The notes below the pieces were generated by a model, which saw only the letters and a list, made by a program, of their open reading frames with translations, did no database searches and had not been told where the DNA came from. A stretch of DNA of 64,000 nucleotides. Origin: G963668605 sp963668605. GTDB lineage: Bacteria; Acidobacteriota; Terriglobia; Bryobacterales; Bryobacteraceae. A program made the translations under genes and the position numbers. The first letter of the stretch is position 1; the number at the start of each line of letters is the position of its first letter. Below, piece after piece: positions 35,698-43,894 of this stretch. Location of the stretch: positions 4,650,001 through 4,714,000 of the forward strand of contig OY764903.1 of NCBI GenBank assembly GCA_963668605.1, in the 5' to 3' direction.

Positions 35698-36198
35698 ATG
35701 ACCTACCTGATCACCTTTTCCTGCTACGGGAAACATCTTCACGGCGACGAACACGGGTCCATCGATCGCGACAACCGGCAATACGGCAATCGAACCATCG
35801 AACCCAATCGCGCCTGGGTAGCATCAGCCCGCGAGCGGATGACCGAGACGCCATACGAACTCGATGAGAATCGGAGAAAGATCGTGCTCTCCGGAATCCT
35901 GCGGGCCTGCGAACGTCGCGGATGGCGTCTTGCCGCTGCCCACGTCCGTTCCACTCACGTCCACGCTGTAGTGACGGCCGAAGCGACCGCCCAAATTGCG
36001 CTAAGCGGGCTGAAGGCCTACGCCAGCCGCGCCTTGAATGAGAGCGGTCTGGATCAAGGACGACGCCACTACTGGGCACAGCACGGCAGCACACGCTATC
36101 TCTGGGACTGGCCGCAAGCGCAATCGGCAATCCAATACGTTCTGGAGCAACAGGGAACACCCATGGAACGTTACATCAACATCGTCGAAAAACGGTGA
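35698..36198 (+). CDS. REP-associated tyrosine transposase (RAYT, Y1/TnpA_REP)
   Basis: A 166-residue Y1-type HUH endonuclease. The HUH motif is STHVHAVV with His87 and His89, and the catalytic Tyr108 is in GLKAYASRAL. The start MTYLITFSCYGKHLHGDEHGS and the end block SAIQYVLEQQGTPMERY are typical of the family. RAYTs nick single-stranded REP palindromes and are thought to spread them. This gene is bracketed by REP sequence on both sides (35548-35640 and 36205-36226), as the model expects. It looks intact, with all catalytic residues present. Length is at the short end of the family (150-230). No clear ribosome binding site precedes the ATG. Confidence 0.9.
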   Translation: MTYLITFSCYGKHLHGDEHGSIDRDNRQYGNRTIEPNRAWVASARERMTETPYELDENRRKIVLSGILRACERRGWRLAAAHVRSTHVHAVVTAEATAQIALSGLKAYASRALNESGLDQGRRHYWAQHGSTRYLWDWPQAQSAIQYVLEQQGTPMERYINIVEKR

Positions 36199-36204
36199 AA
36201 TCGT

Positions 36205-36226
36205 CGCCTCCGGTCGCTTGCGCACC
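36205..36226. repeat. REP half-site directly after the RAYT stop
   Basis: CGCCTCCGGTCGCTTGCGC begins six bases after the RAYT stop and matches the REP left arm for its first 14 bases. The opposite arm is missing. The same arrangement (RAYT end then REP) is seen in decayed form at 26038. Confidence 0.65.
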
Positions 36227-36240
36227 GATGAACGGGTCGC

Positions 36241-38361
36241 CTACGGCTGTGCCCGCACGACCTCGATTGCGTACCAGACCGTAGCCGGCTGGCCGACTTT
36301 GATTTGCCAGCCCTGCTCCGTCTTCGTGGCTGGAACCGCAGCGGCAAGCGGGCTTCCGGCACCGTCCAGCCGAGTGACTTTGACGGCACTCGCGGCGTCT
36401 AGATTGCTCAGTGTGACGAAGCCGGTGACCGGTTCGATGCGCGTCGGCGGCTTGCCCCAGTCGAGCAACGAAGTATGCTTTTCATTCCAGCGCATGTCTG
36501 TGTTTTCGACGCGCGAACCGGTAGTGAGCAGGAGCCTTGCGGACTGCGCGATGGTGCGTCCATCGACAGCGCTGAGCGTGATGGCGCAGTGATCGGAATC
36601 GGTCTTTGCCGAGAGGTTCGCGGTCGACTTGGCGTTGGCCTTCACGAAACCGATGAGCGCCTGTGAACGCGGCGTATCGACTGAGACCAGTCCATCTTTC
36701 CCGGCGCTGCGCTGCCAACTCAGTTCGCCGGTATCTGATGCGATGAGATCGCCGGCAGAATCCTCGATCGCGGCGGGTTTGCCTGGTGCGTTGAAGGATT
36801 CGATGCGCGTGGCGTGCCGCAGCGGGGTGGCGAGCGGGAAGCCCGGCGTGAAGTACGGGCGTTCCGGGCGCTGCATTCGAATGCTCTCGCGGATCTGCTG
36901 CGGCGTATAAGAACGCAGCACAGTTTTCTGTGCCGGCTTGACGTCCGCACGCAGGAAGAGCAATGCGCCGGCGGTGACCTGCGCCAACTTCACGGGATCC
37001 GTGCGAAATTCGAAGTGACCGGGCTGCACATCCTTCCATTGCGCAGTGTCCTTGTGCTCAAACGTGTACCAGAAGATGCCGTCCCAATCCTGCAGGGCCG
37101 CATACGCCGCGAGGATGGGGATACCCTCTGCCGCGTGTTCGGCGGGGAACGGATGGTTTACCTCCGAAACGATGTAGGGCTTCCCGGCGACGGCCGAGCG
37201 GGACAACTCCACGACGGTGGAATGCAGCGGGTCATTGACCATGGGCGTATTCGTGATGTCAAAACCTGTGCTTCTGCCGGTGGCCGGATCACGCTTGATG
37301 TTCGGGTGCTGCCAATAGACGTGGCCATCGACGACATCGAGTTGAGCGGTGGAACTGAGCAGCGGGTAGCCCGAGGCGCCGTGATTATGATCGCTGGTTC
37401 CGGCCAGCAGCGCCTTGACGCCGAGTTCCTTCTTGAGGAATGCGCCCATGTCGCGAAAGTAATTGCGCTCGAGTTCCATGTAGAATTCGGCCTCGCGTTG
37501 GAAACGCTCCGGCGCCGCGGCGGCGAATTCCGCGGGACGCAGACGCGGCACGGGCGGCAGGTCTTTGGCTTTTAGCCAAGCGTGGTACTTGTCTGTGAGC
37601 GCAGCTTCGTAGCTGGGCGGAATGTCGGTCCAAGTGCCTGGGTTCTTCTGCGCGGCTCGTCCGAGCAGGTGGTTGCTGAACCAGGATTCGACGAGCGAGT
37701 TCTCATTGACGAGTTCGACGAGTGCGACGGCGGGCTCATTGCGGTACTCGGCTCCGGTGTACGGGTTGCGATGCGTGAGAAGCTGGCGGGCATACTCGCG
37801 TTGCAATTCGAGCAGGCGTTCATCGAAGTAGGTGAGCGCCTTGGCGAAACCGATAAGTTCGTGGTCGCGGACCCCGTCTCCGGGTTTGTAGGTGCGCCCG
37901 ACGTTGAGATTCAAATCGGAATAAATTCCGCGCTGCTTGAGTTCCGAGACGAAGAAATCGAAACGGTCTAACTGTTTTGGATCGAGGACGCGTGTATCGT
38001 TGCGCGTGCTGTCGACGAGTCCGTTGGGCGCGGTGCGATCGAGAAAATGAAAGCGGACGCAGTTGATGCCAAGACGAGCGAGGTGCGCGGCAACAATGGG
38101 AGCGTCTTCGCGGGAGGGCATAGTCGCAGCAGCGGTGATGTTCATGCCCCAGATACGGAAGCGCGAGCCATCCGGGTTAACGAGATGTCCGCCGGAGGCC
38201 CGGACGAATCCATGCTTCCCGGCAGGCGCATCGAGAAGAAAAGAGACGTTAGCAACGGATTCGGGATTCTGGCGCCAGTTTGTGGTGAAAGGCTGGGTAC
38301 CAGGTCTTTGCGCGAAGAGCGTTGCGCAGACTGCGGCGAGGAGCAGGATGTGGTGTCGCAT
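36241..38361 (-). CDS. Secreted glycoside hydrolase, GH5-like (clan GH-A)
   Basis: A 706-residue secreted enzyme with a Sec signal (MRHHILLLAAVCATLFAQ). The N-terminal half is a TIM barrel of the cellulase-like type: RIWGMNITAAATMP (near 70), HLARLGINCVRFHFLD, the acid/base Glu in VALVELVNENSL (near 215) and the nucleophile Glu in KPYIVSEVNHPFP (near 390). These two Glu at the ends of strands 4 and 7 define clan GH-A. The C-terminal ~250 residues form beta-rich domains that could bind carbohydrate. The substrate is unknown. It is divergent from the PfkB gene at 38567. Confidence 0.82.
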   Translation of the reverse strand: MRHHILLLAAVCATLFAQRPGTQPFTTNWRQNPESVANVSFLLDAPAGKHGFVRASGGHLVNPDGSRFRIWGMNITAAATMPSREDAPIVAAHLARLGINCVRFHFLDRTAPNGLVDSTRNDTRVLDPKQLDRFDFFVSELKQRGIYSDLNLNVGRTYKPGDGVRDHELIGFAKALTYFDERLLELQREYARQLLTHRNPYTGAEYRNEPAVALVELVNENSLVESWFSNHLLGRAAQKNPGTWTDIPPSYEAALTDKYHAWLKAKDLPPVPRLRPAEFAAAAPERFQREAEFYMELERNYFRDMGAFLKKELGVKALLAGTSDHNHGASGYPLLSSTAQLDVVDGHVYWQHPNIKRDPATGRSTGFDITNTPMVNDPLHSTVVELSRSAVAGKPYIVSEVNHPFPAEHAAEGIPILAAYAALQDWDGIFWYTFEHKDTAQWKDVQPGHFEFRTDPVKLAQVTAGALLFLRADVKPAQKTVLRSYTPQQIRESIRMQRPERPYFTPGFPLATPLRHATRIESFNAPGKPAAIEDSAGDLIASDTGELSWQRSAGKDGLVSVDTPRSQALIGFVKANAKSTANLSAKTDSDHCAITLSAVDGRTIAQSARLLLTTGSRVENTDMRWNEKHTSLLDWGKPPTRIEPVTGFVTLSNLDAASAVKVTRLDGAGSPLAAAVPATKTEQGWQIKVGQPATVWYAIEVVRAQP

Positions 38362-38460
38362 CTAGTGACATCTTCGCAGGTCTGCGCATCCGGTTCAGGC
38401 TGTTGAATGAAGCCTTCGATTGTTCTAAAGTCGGCGTGATGAGTATTCGCAAAGAGCTGG

Positions 38461-38520
38461 CCGTGCTCCGCCGACATCAACCCGAAAAGCAGTTCCCTGG
38501 TTTAGCGATCGCGGCGAAGG
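38461..38520 (-). pseudogene. Short relic of a PfkB-family kinase gene
   Basis: On the minus strand 49 of 60 bases match the sense strand of the neighbouring PfkB gene at 39022-39081. The reading is LRRDR-stop-TRELLFGLMSAEH against LRRNCYSRELLFELMPAAQ, so the copy has a stop codon and lacks the rest of the gene. It lies in the 205-base intergenic region between the GH5-like and PfkB genes, in the opposite orientation to the intact gene. Confidence 0.6.
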
Positions 38521-38566
38521 TAGTTTCCGTGGATGTATATCCTATACGCCCGGCGTGGCAGGTTTC

Positions 38567-39451
38567 ATGAAGATTGTGAGTATCGGCGAAGTGCTTTGGG
38601 ACGTCTTTGAGGATTCCGAAAAGCTGGGAGGAGCGCCTTTTAATTTTTCGGTCCAAGCCAGCCGTCTCGGCCACGACGTCACATTCGTGAGCGCGGTCGG
38701 CGATGATGAACGGGGCCGCGCGGTGCTCGAGCGCGCCGGCGAACTCGGGCTTCGCACCGACTTCATTCAGATTGCTAAAGGTGTTGCGACAGGCACGGTC
38801 TCAGTTCGGGTGGATGCCTCCGGGCAACCCGACTTCACCATACACCGCCCGGGCGCCTACGACGCTGTGCGCCTGGACGACGCCACACTTAAGCGTCTGG
38901 CGTCGCTTCAGCCTGATTGGCTGTACTTCGGAACGCTGCACCAAGCGGAACCAGCACCTTGCGCCGAAACCCGCAAGCTTGCCGAGGCGCTGCCCGGCGC
39001 GCGCAAGTTTTACGACATCAACCTGCGCCGCAATTGCTATTCCAGGGAACTGCTTTTCGAGTTGATGCCGGCGGCCCAGGTGGTGAAATTGAACGAAGAC
39101 GAAGCCAGTGCGATCGACTCGATGTCCGGCCGCCAGCACGATTCGCTTTCGGACTTCACGTCGTTCTGGGCGGACCGATTCCGATGGGATGCCGTCGCAG
39201 TCACCCGCGGAGCTGAAGGGTGCGCGATCCGAATCGGCTCGGATTACGCCGAGGCGCCGGGATACACGGTGGAAGTCGCGGACACGGTAGGTGCGGGCGA
39301 TGCCTTCGCAGCCGGATTCTTGCACGGACTCTCGCAGGGATGGGACGCGAAACACGCCGGTGATTTTGCAAACAGGGTTGGCGCCGTGATGGCGTCGCGT
39401 CCCGGCGGAGTTGCGATGTGGACCATTGAAGACTGCTGGAATCTTAGCTGA
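38567..39451 (+). CDS. PfkB family carbohydrate kinase (fructokinase-like)
   Basis: A 294-residue ribokinase-fold sugar kinase. Start MKIVSIGEVLWDVF; the substrate-lid motif GGAPFNFSVQASRLGHDVTF (near 20-40) and the catalytic motif DTVGAGDAFAAGF (near 242-254, with the base Asp) are both intact. The motif GGAPFNF resembles fructokinase-type members, but ribokinase, 2-keto-3-deoxygluconate and other sugar kinases share it. The ATG at 38567 is chosen over one four codons upstream because the first beta-strand starts there. A decayed relative lies just upstream on the other strand. Confidence 0.9.
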   Translation: MKIVSIGEVLWDVFEDSEKLGGAPFNFSVQASRLGHDVTFVSAVGDDERGRAVLERAGELGLRTDFIQIAKGVATGTVSVRVDASGQPDFTIHRPGAYDAVRLDDATLKRLASLQPDWLYFGTLHQAEPAPCAETRKLAEALPGARKFYDINLRRNCYSRELLFELMPAAQVVKLNEDEASAIDSMSGRQHDSLSDFTSFWADRFRWDAVAVTRGAEGCAIRIGSDYAEAPGYTVEVADTVGAGDAFAAGFLHGLSQGWDAKHAGDFANRVGAVMASRPGGVAMWTIEDCWNLS

Positions 39452-39579
39452 GATTGCACACGGCACGTCTTCTTGACATCTCACGGGACCCGGATGTGAA
39501 CCGCTTCGATTCCGATGCGCTCTTGTGTGATCCGCAGACAGCGATGAATTCGGAGTTTGAGCTTGGCGGTCTTGCCCGG

Positions 39580-40071
39580 CTACTTACACCGAATCTGGAT
39601 CATATCGTTCTCTTTGGCGCGTAGGACACTCGCCGCGGCGCCGCAGGAATATTGGACTTCCAGTTCTTTGACTACGCCCATGTTCGGGTCGCCGCACCAA
39701 CTCCCGTCGGCTCGTGCCTCACAGCCTGCAGTGCCGTCACAGACGGCCTTCAGTTTCGGACCGGCATCGCAGTACTTTCCCGCCGCTCCAAAGCGACCCG
39801 AGAGAATGCGCACCGTTCCGGACGCAGTTTGCTGTGGAACGACGGAGGGAGGCCGCGAACTGCTGCTGTTTTGAGGCGTCTTCCCGGCGGGGAGCATGGT
39901 CGTGCTTCCGGGACCGCCGCCGCTTCCATTCGTAAAGAGAATCGCTTCGACATCATCCTTGTTTACGGCGACCGAGACGCTCCGTCCATCCTTGAGCCGA
40001 ATTATGATTTCGGCACGGTTGACAGGCGCCGTGCTCAGGACAAACAGGACACAGCAGAGCAGAGTTTTCAC
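39580..40071 (-). CDS. Secreted protein with SUEL-type lectin-like C-terminus
   Basis: A 163-residue secreted protein, start GTG at 40071 with AAAGGA ten bases upstream. Sec signal MKTLLCCVLFVLSTAPVNRA is followed by EIIIRLKDGRSVSVAVNKDDVEAILF, a pattern common in acidobacterial secreted proteins. Residues ~50-85 are a Ser/Pro-rich linker. The C-terminal ~75 residues (GTVRILSGRFG, YCDA, LKAVCDGTAGCE, GDPNMGVVKELEVQYSCG) follow the order of the SUEL galactose/rhamnose-binding lectin domain, with cysteines at matching places. The resemblance is by eye, so the name is tentative. A 42-codon open frame on the other strand (39496-39624) overlaps its 3' end and is not called. Confidence 0.62.
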   Translation of the reverse strand: MKTLLCCVLFVLSTAPVNRAEIIIRLKDGRSVSVAVNKDDVEAILFTNGSGGGPGSTTMLPAGKTPQNSSSSRPPSVVPQQTASGTVRILSGRFGAAGKYCDAGPKLKAVCDGTAGCEARADGSWCGDPNMGVVKELEVQYSCGAAASVLRAKENDMIQIRCK

Positions 40072-40277
40072 TGGGATTTTCCTTTATTGAGGTCTTAAAC
40101 GGTCCAATCATACACCGAACCAATTCCTGCGCCAAACGAATTCACAGGAGCCCGCCGATTCACACATGCTCCCCGGGAGCCCTAGACAAAAGGGACAGCT
40201 CTGCTTTTGCGTTGACACTGGCTTCGCCCGGCATGTAAACTAATGAATTCCGATGTAGTTCAATCCCCCCTAACTTT

Positions 40278-43200
40278 ATGAAAATAATTCCTTTACTATT
40301 TACTTCACTCCTGCTCGTGTCTTCAGTTGCGCCGGCCCAAATCGTGACCGGATCGATCGCGGGTACGGCTGCCGATTCCACGGGTGCAGTGGTGCCCGGA
40401 GTGGCTGTTACGCTACTTCGCGAGGCCACCGGAACAACGCGAAACACGACCGCGGACGCCGCGGGAATCTTCTCCTTCGGAGGTTTGGAGGCCGGCGAGT
40501 ACGTACTGAAGCTCAGCGGAGCCGGGTTCAAGACGACCGAGCGGAAAGGCGTGACGCTTACCAGCGGAGAGCGCATCTCGGTGGGAAGCATCGTTCTCGA
40601 ACTCGGCGCAGTGAGCGAGACGATTTCGGTCTCCGCACGCGCGGCCGATGTTCAAACGGTTGGCGCCGACCGTAGCGACTTGGTGGACAACAGACAGATT
40701 GAGGACCTGATGGTTCGCGGGCGTAACGTGACCGACCTGGTTCAGTTGGTGCCTGGCGTCGTTTTCGATAGCACGAACGAAGACATCGGCGGCAAAGCGA
40801 ATTTCTACGTCCAGGGTACCCGCAACAACTCGAACAACGTCTCGGTCGACGGCGTCTCCACCACCGACATGGGCAACGGACAAGACTACAAGATGGTAGT
40901 CAGCCAGAGCGCTGTCGCTGAAGTGCGGGTGCTGATCAGCAATTACCAGGCAGAGTACGGACGTATGTCGGGATCCAATATCCAGATTGTCACGAAGTCC
41001 GGAGTGCGCAGTTTCCATGGCGAAGCCTCTTACTTCAAGCGCCACGAGGAGTTCAACGCCGGAGCGTTCTTCGATAACCGCCTGGGAATTGCCAAGAGGC
41101 CCTATCGGTACAACACCATCACTTACAACCTTGGCGGGCCGGTCTTCATACCCGGCAAGTTCAACCAGAACCGCGACAAACTCTTCTTTTTCTGGCAACA
41201 GGAGTATTGGCCGACACGAAAAAGCTCCAGCGGCCAAGTGACTGTGCCCACGGAACTGGAGCGTATCGGCGATTTCTCAAAGTCCATCGACATAAATAAT
41301 CGGCCCATCACGGTGCGCGATCCCTTCAATAGCCGGCAGCCGCTGCCTGGCAATATCGTACCGGCTTCGAACATCAGCGCCGACGGACAGGCGCTGCTCA
41401 AAATGTTTCCACTGCCGAACTTCCTCTCGCGCAACATCTCCGGCGGCCGGTACAACTATATCTTCACGTCGGGCATGGATCTTCCAAAGCTGGCGCAGAA
41501 TTTGAAGCTCGACTACAACATCAACTCTTCGAACATCCTGACGGGGACGTTGCTGTTCTTCTTCGAGGATCAGACTGGCACGAATGGCTTCAGCTCGGAG
41601 ACCGCGAACTGGCCGCAAATCCGCAAGACATGGTCGAGCCATCCCAAGAGCATCAGCACCCGCTACACGCGAGTAATCTCGCCTACGGTACTGAACGAAT
41701 TCGGTTTTTCGGTATTGAGCCAGCCGGCCTGGAATTCCGTGACCGACGAGCAACTGAAGTCGAATCAGCGCGACACTGTGGGCTTCCACACAGGCCAACG
41801 CTATCCGGGGGCCAACCCGCTGGGTATCGTTCCCGACGCGACGTTCGGCGGCGTCACAGGCGCGGCCAACCTGCTCACAGAGGGCCGCTTCCCCTTGTAC
41901 AACGCTTACTATCTGGTAACTTGGACGGACAACCTGACCTGGACACGCGGCAACCACACCCTGAAGGCGGGCATGTCCGCCGACTGGTTTTACCGGCACC
42001 AGAAGAAGGCCGTGAACTTCAACGGCGTTTTCGATTTCGGCACGAACGGGAACAACCCGCTGGATGCCGGATACGCGTACGGCAACGCGATTCAAGGCGT
42101 GTTCAACAACTACAACGAGACTTCGGGTGCGGGCTGGATGAAGGTGAACACGGGCTCGGTGGAAACGTTCGTGCAGGATACCTGGAAAGCGCACAAGCGC
42201 CTCACGTTCGACCTCGGAGTTCGCATCTACTGGATTTGGCCGATCACCGAGCAGGACGGCCAGATGGCGAGCTTCGCGCCCGGCCGTTACGATCCGTCTC
42301 AGCCGATGCAACTGATCCACCCGGCGGTTGTCAACGGTAAGCGCGTGGGCGTTCACCCCGTCACGGGCGAGGTCTATCCGGATGCCGCCATCGGAGCCAT
42401 CGCGCCCGGAGCCGGCAAACTCTATAACGGCATGGTCGTTGCGGCCAACACGCCGGACTACCCGGCGGGCATGGTAAAGCCCAGCGGAGCGAAATTCGGG
42501 CCGCGATTCGGCTTCGTCTATGATCTGTTTGGTAAAGGATCGACGATGCTGCGCGGCGGTTTCGGCATGTTCTACAACCGCTACCTGACCGAGGTATTCG
42601 GTAACAACTTCGTTGGCCAGCCGCCACTCCTCTCTTCGCCGACGATCTATTACGGCCAGCTTTCGCAATTGCGCAACGCCAACGGATTGGACTTTCCCGG
42701 CGCCGTCAACGCGGCCGACCCCAGCGGCAAATTGCCGACCGTAATGAATTACAGCTTTTCCATCCAGCGCAAACTCTGGAGTGGGTTCCTGCTCGATGTG
42801 GCGTATGCCGGCTCTCTGGGGCGGAACCTGCTATGGCGGCGCGATCTTAATGCGATACCGCTCGGCTCCAATTTCCTGCCCAACAATCAGGACCCGACGT
42901 CCGGCAAGCCGATTCAGAGCCAGTTCGAGCGGCCGGTGCCGGGATACGGCGCGATTCTGCAATCCGAGCCCGCGGGCAGTTCCAACTACCACTCGCTGCA
43001 AGTGAGTGCGAAGCGCCGCTTCGCGCGTCACTATCAGGTCGGTGCGGCCTGGACCTGGTCCAAGACAATGGATTACAACGACGGCGACAACGATCAGGTA
43101 ACGCAGCTCGTGCCGTTGCGGATCCGGAACTACGGGCTGGCCTCTTTCGACCGGACGCATGTCTTCGCGCTCAACTACTTGGTCGACCTACCTAAGGCTC

Positions 43201-43709
43201 CGGTGCAGAATCGCATTTTGCGCGGCGCTTTGCACGGGTGGCAGATCTCCGGGATCACGCGTTTCGTCAGCGGCCCTCCGCTGGGCGTGGGATTCAGCAA
43301 CACGACCGGCGCCGACTACACGGGTACGACTTCGCTGGCCGCGCGCATCGATTTGACGGGCAACCCCGTGCTGCCGAAGAGCGAACGCACGTTCTCAAAC
43401 AATTTCCGCACCGATGTGTTCGCCGTACCGCAACGCGGAACGATCGGCAATGCCGCCCGGTCCAACATCCGCGGCCCCGGCATCAATAACTGGGATGCCT
43501 CGTTGTTCAAGAATTTCCGGATCGCCGAACGCGTGCGGCTTCAGTTCCGCTGTGAAGCATATAACGCTTTCAACCATTCGCAATTCTCCTCGCTCGACAC
43601 CACCGCGCGGTTCGACGCGACCGGGCAGCAGATCAATGCCAGGCTGAGCGAGTTCACCGCGGCCCGTACGCCGCGGCAGCTACAGCTTGCTTTGAGACTG
43701 ACTTTCTAA
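40278..43709 (+). CDS. TonB-dependent receptor-like outer-membrane protein with N-terminal Cna-B domain (2)
   Basis: A 1,143-residue outer-membrane protein. Sec signal MKIIPLLFTSLLLVSSVAPAQ; Cna-B/carboxypeptidase-regulatory domain about 24-110 (GTAADSTGAVVPGVAVTLL); plug with NSNNVSVDGVSTTDMG and QAEYGRMSGSNIQIVTKSG (near 190-240); then a barrel ending RQLQLALRLTF. It lies 185 bases upstream of the next receptor in the same direction, with a hairpin between them, and has no substrate-binding lipoprotein (SusD) partner, as usual in Acidobacteria. Ligand unknown. Confidence 0.92.
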   Translation: MKIIPLLFTSLLLVSSVAPAQIVTGSIAGTAADSTGAVVPGVAVTLLREATGTTRNTTADAAGIFSFGGLEAGEYVLKLSGAGFKTTERKGVTLTSGERISVGSIVLELGAVSETISVSARAADVQTVGADRSDLVDNRQIEDLMVRGRNVTDLVQLVPGVVFDSTNEDIGGKANFYVQGTRNNSNNVSVDGVSTTDMGNGQDYKMVVSQSAVAEVRVLISNYQAEYGRMSGSNIQIVTKSGVRSFHGEASYFKRHEEFNAGAFFDNRLGIAKRPYRYNTITYNLGGPVFIPGKFNQNRDKLFFFWQQEYWPTRKSSSGQVTVPTELERIGDFSKSIDINNRPITVRDPFNSRQPLPGNIVPASNISADGQALLKMFPLPNFLSRNISGGRYNYIFTSGMDLPKLAQNLKLDYNINSSNILTGTLLFFFEDQTGTNGFSSETANWPQIRKTWSSHPKSISTRYTRVISPTVLNEFGFSVLSQPAWNSVTDEQLKSNQRDTVGFHTGQRYPGANPLGIVPDATFGGVTGAANLLTEGRFPLYNAYYLVTWTDNLTWTRGNHTLKAGMSADWFYRHQKKAVNFNGVFDFGTNGNNPLDAGYAYGNAIQGVFNNYNETSGAGWMKVNTGSVETFVQDTWKAHKRLTFDLGVRIYWIWPITEQDGQMASFAPGRYDPSQPMQLIHPAVVNGKRVGVHPVTGEVYPDAAIGAIAPGAGKLYNGMVVAANTPDYPAGMVKPSGAKFGPRFGFVYDLFGKGSTMLRGGFGMFYNRYLTEVFGNNFVGQPPLLSSPTIYYGQLSQLRNANGLDFPGAVNAADPSGKLPTVMNYSFSIQRKLWSGFLLDVAYAGSLGRNLLWRRDLNAIPLGSNFLPNNQDPTSGKPIQSQFERPVPGYGAILQSEPAGSSNYHSLQVSAKRRFARHYQVGAAWTWSKTMDYNDGDNDQVTQLVPLRIRNYGLASFDRTHVFALNYLVDLPKAPVQNRILRGALHGWQISGITRFVSGPPLGVGFSNTTGADYTGTTSLAARIDLTGNPVLPKSERTFSNNFRTDVFAVPQRGTIGNAARSNIRGPGINNWDASLFKNFRIAERVRLQFRCEAYNAFNHSQFSSLDTTARFDATGQQINARLSEFTAARTPRQLQLALRLTF

Positions 43710-43720
43710 AGCCAGCGGCA

Positions 43721-43759
43721 GGAGTCGGGGCAAGCGGCAGTCCTGCTTGCCCCGACTCC
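43721..43759 (+). terminator. Strong hairpin between the two receptor genes
   Basis: A perfect 15-bp stem (GGAGTCGGGGCAAGC, 43721-43735, with its complement at 43745-43759) and nine-base loop, twelve bases after the stop. No T run follows, so it may slow or protect transcripts rather than stop them alone. The rest of 43760-43894 holds the next gene's leader. Confidence 0.65.
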
Positions 43760-43894
43760 CACAACGGATTCAGTTGCCGGTAAACTTCTCGGGTCGTATA
43801 CTTGCGATAAGAGCTTCGCGGTCGTGTCTCGCTAAAAATAATTGGGCTCGAAGTGTAACGTTGGACCTTCAGCGTTAAACAAAAAGGAGAAGTT

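Noticed and set aside
39496..39624. 42-codon plus-strand frame after the PfkB gene, starting GTG
   Set aside because: The amino-acid mix looks natural, but it is short, unrecognised, has no ribosome binding site and overlaps the secreted lectin-like gene.
41277..42668. 463-codon minus-strand frame opposite the second receptor
   Set aside because: Antisense of a clear receptor gene; no motif recognised and composition is Arg/Val/Glu-rich as expected for a shadow.
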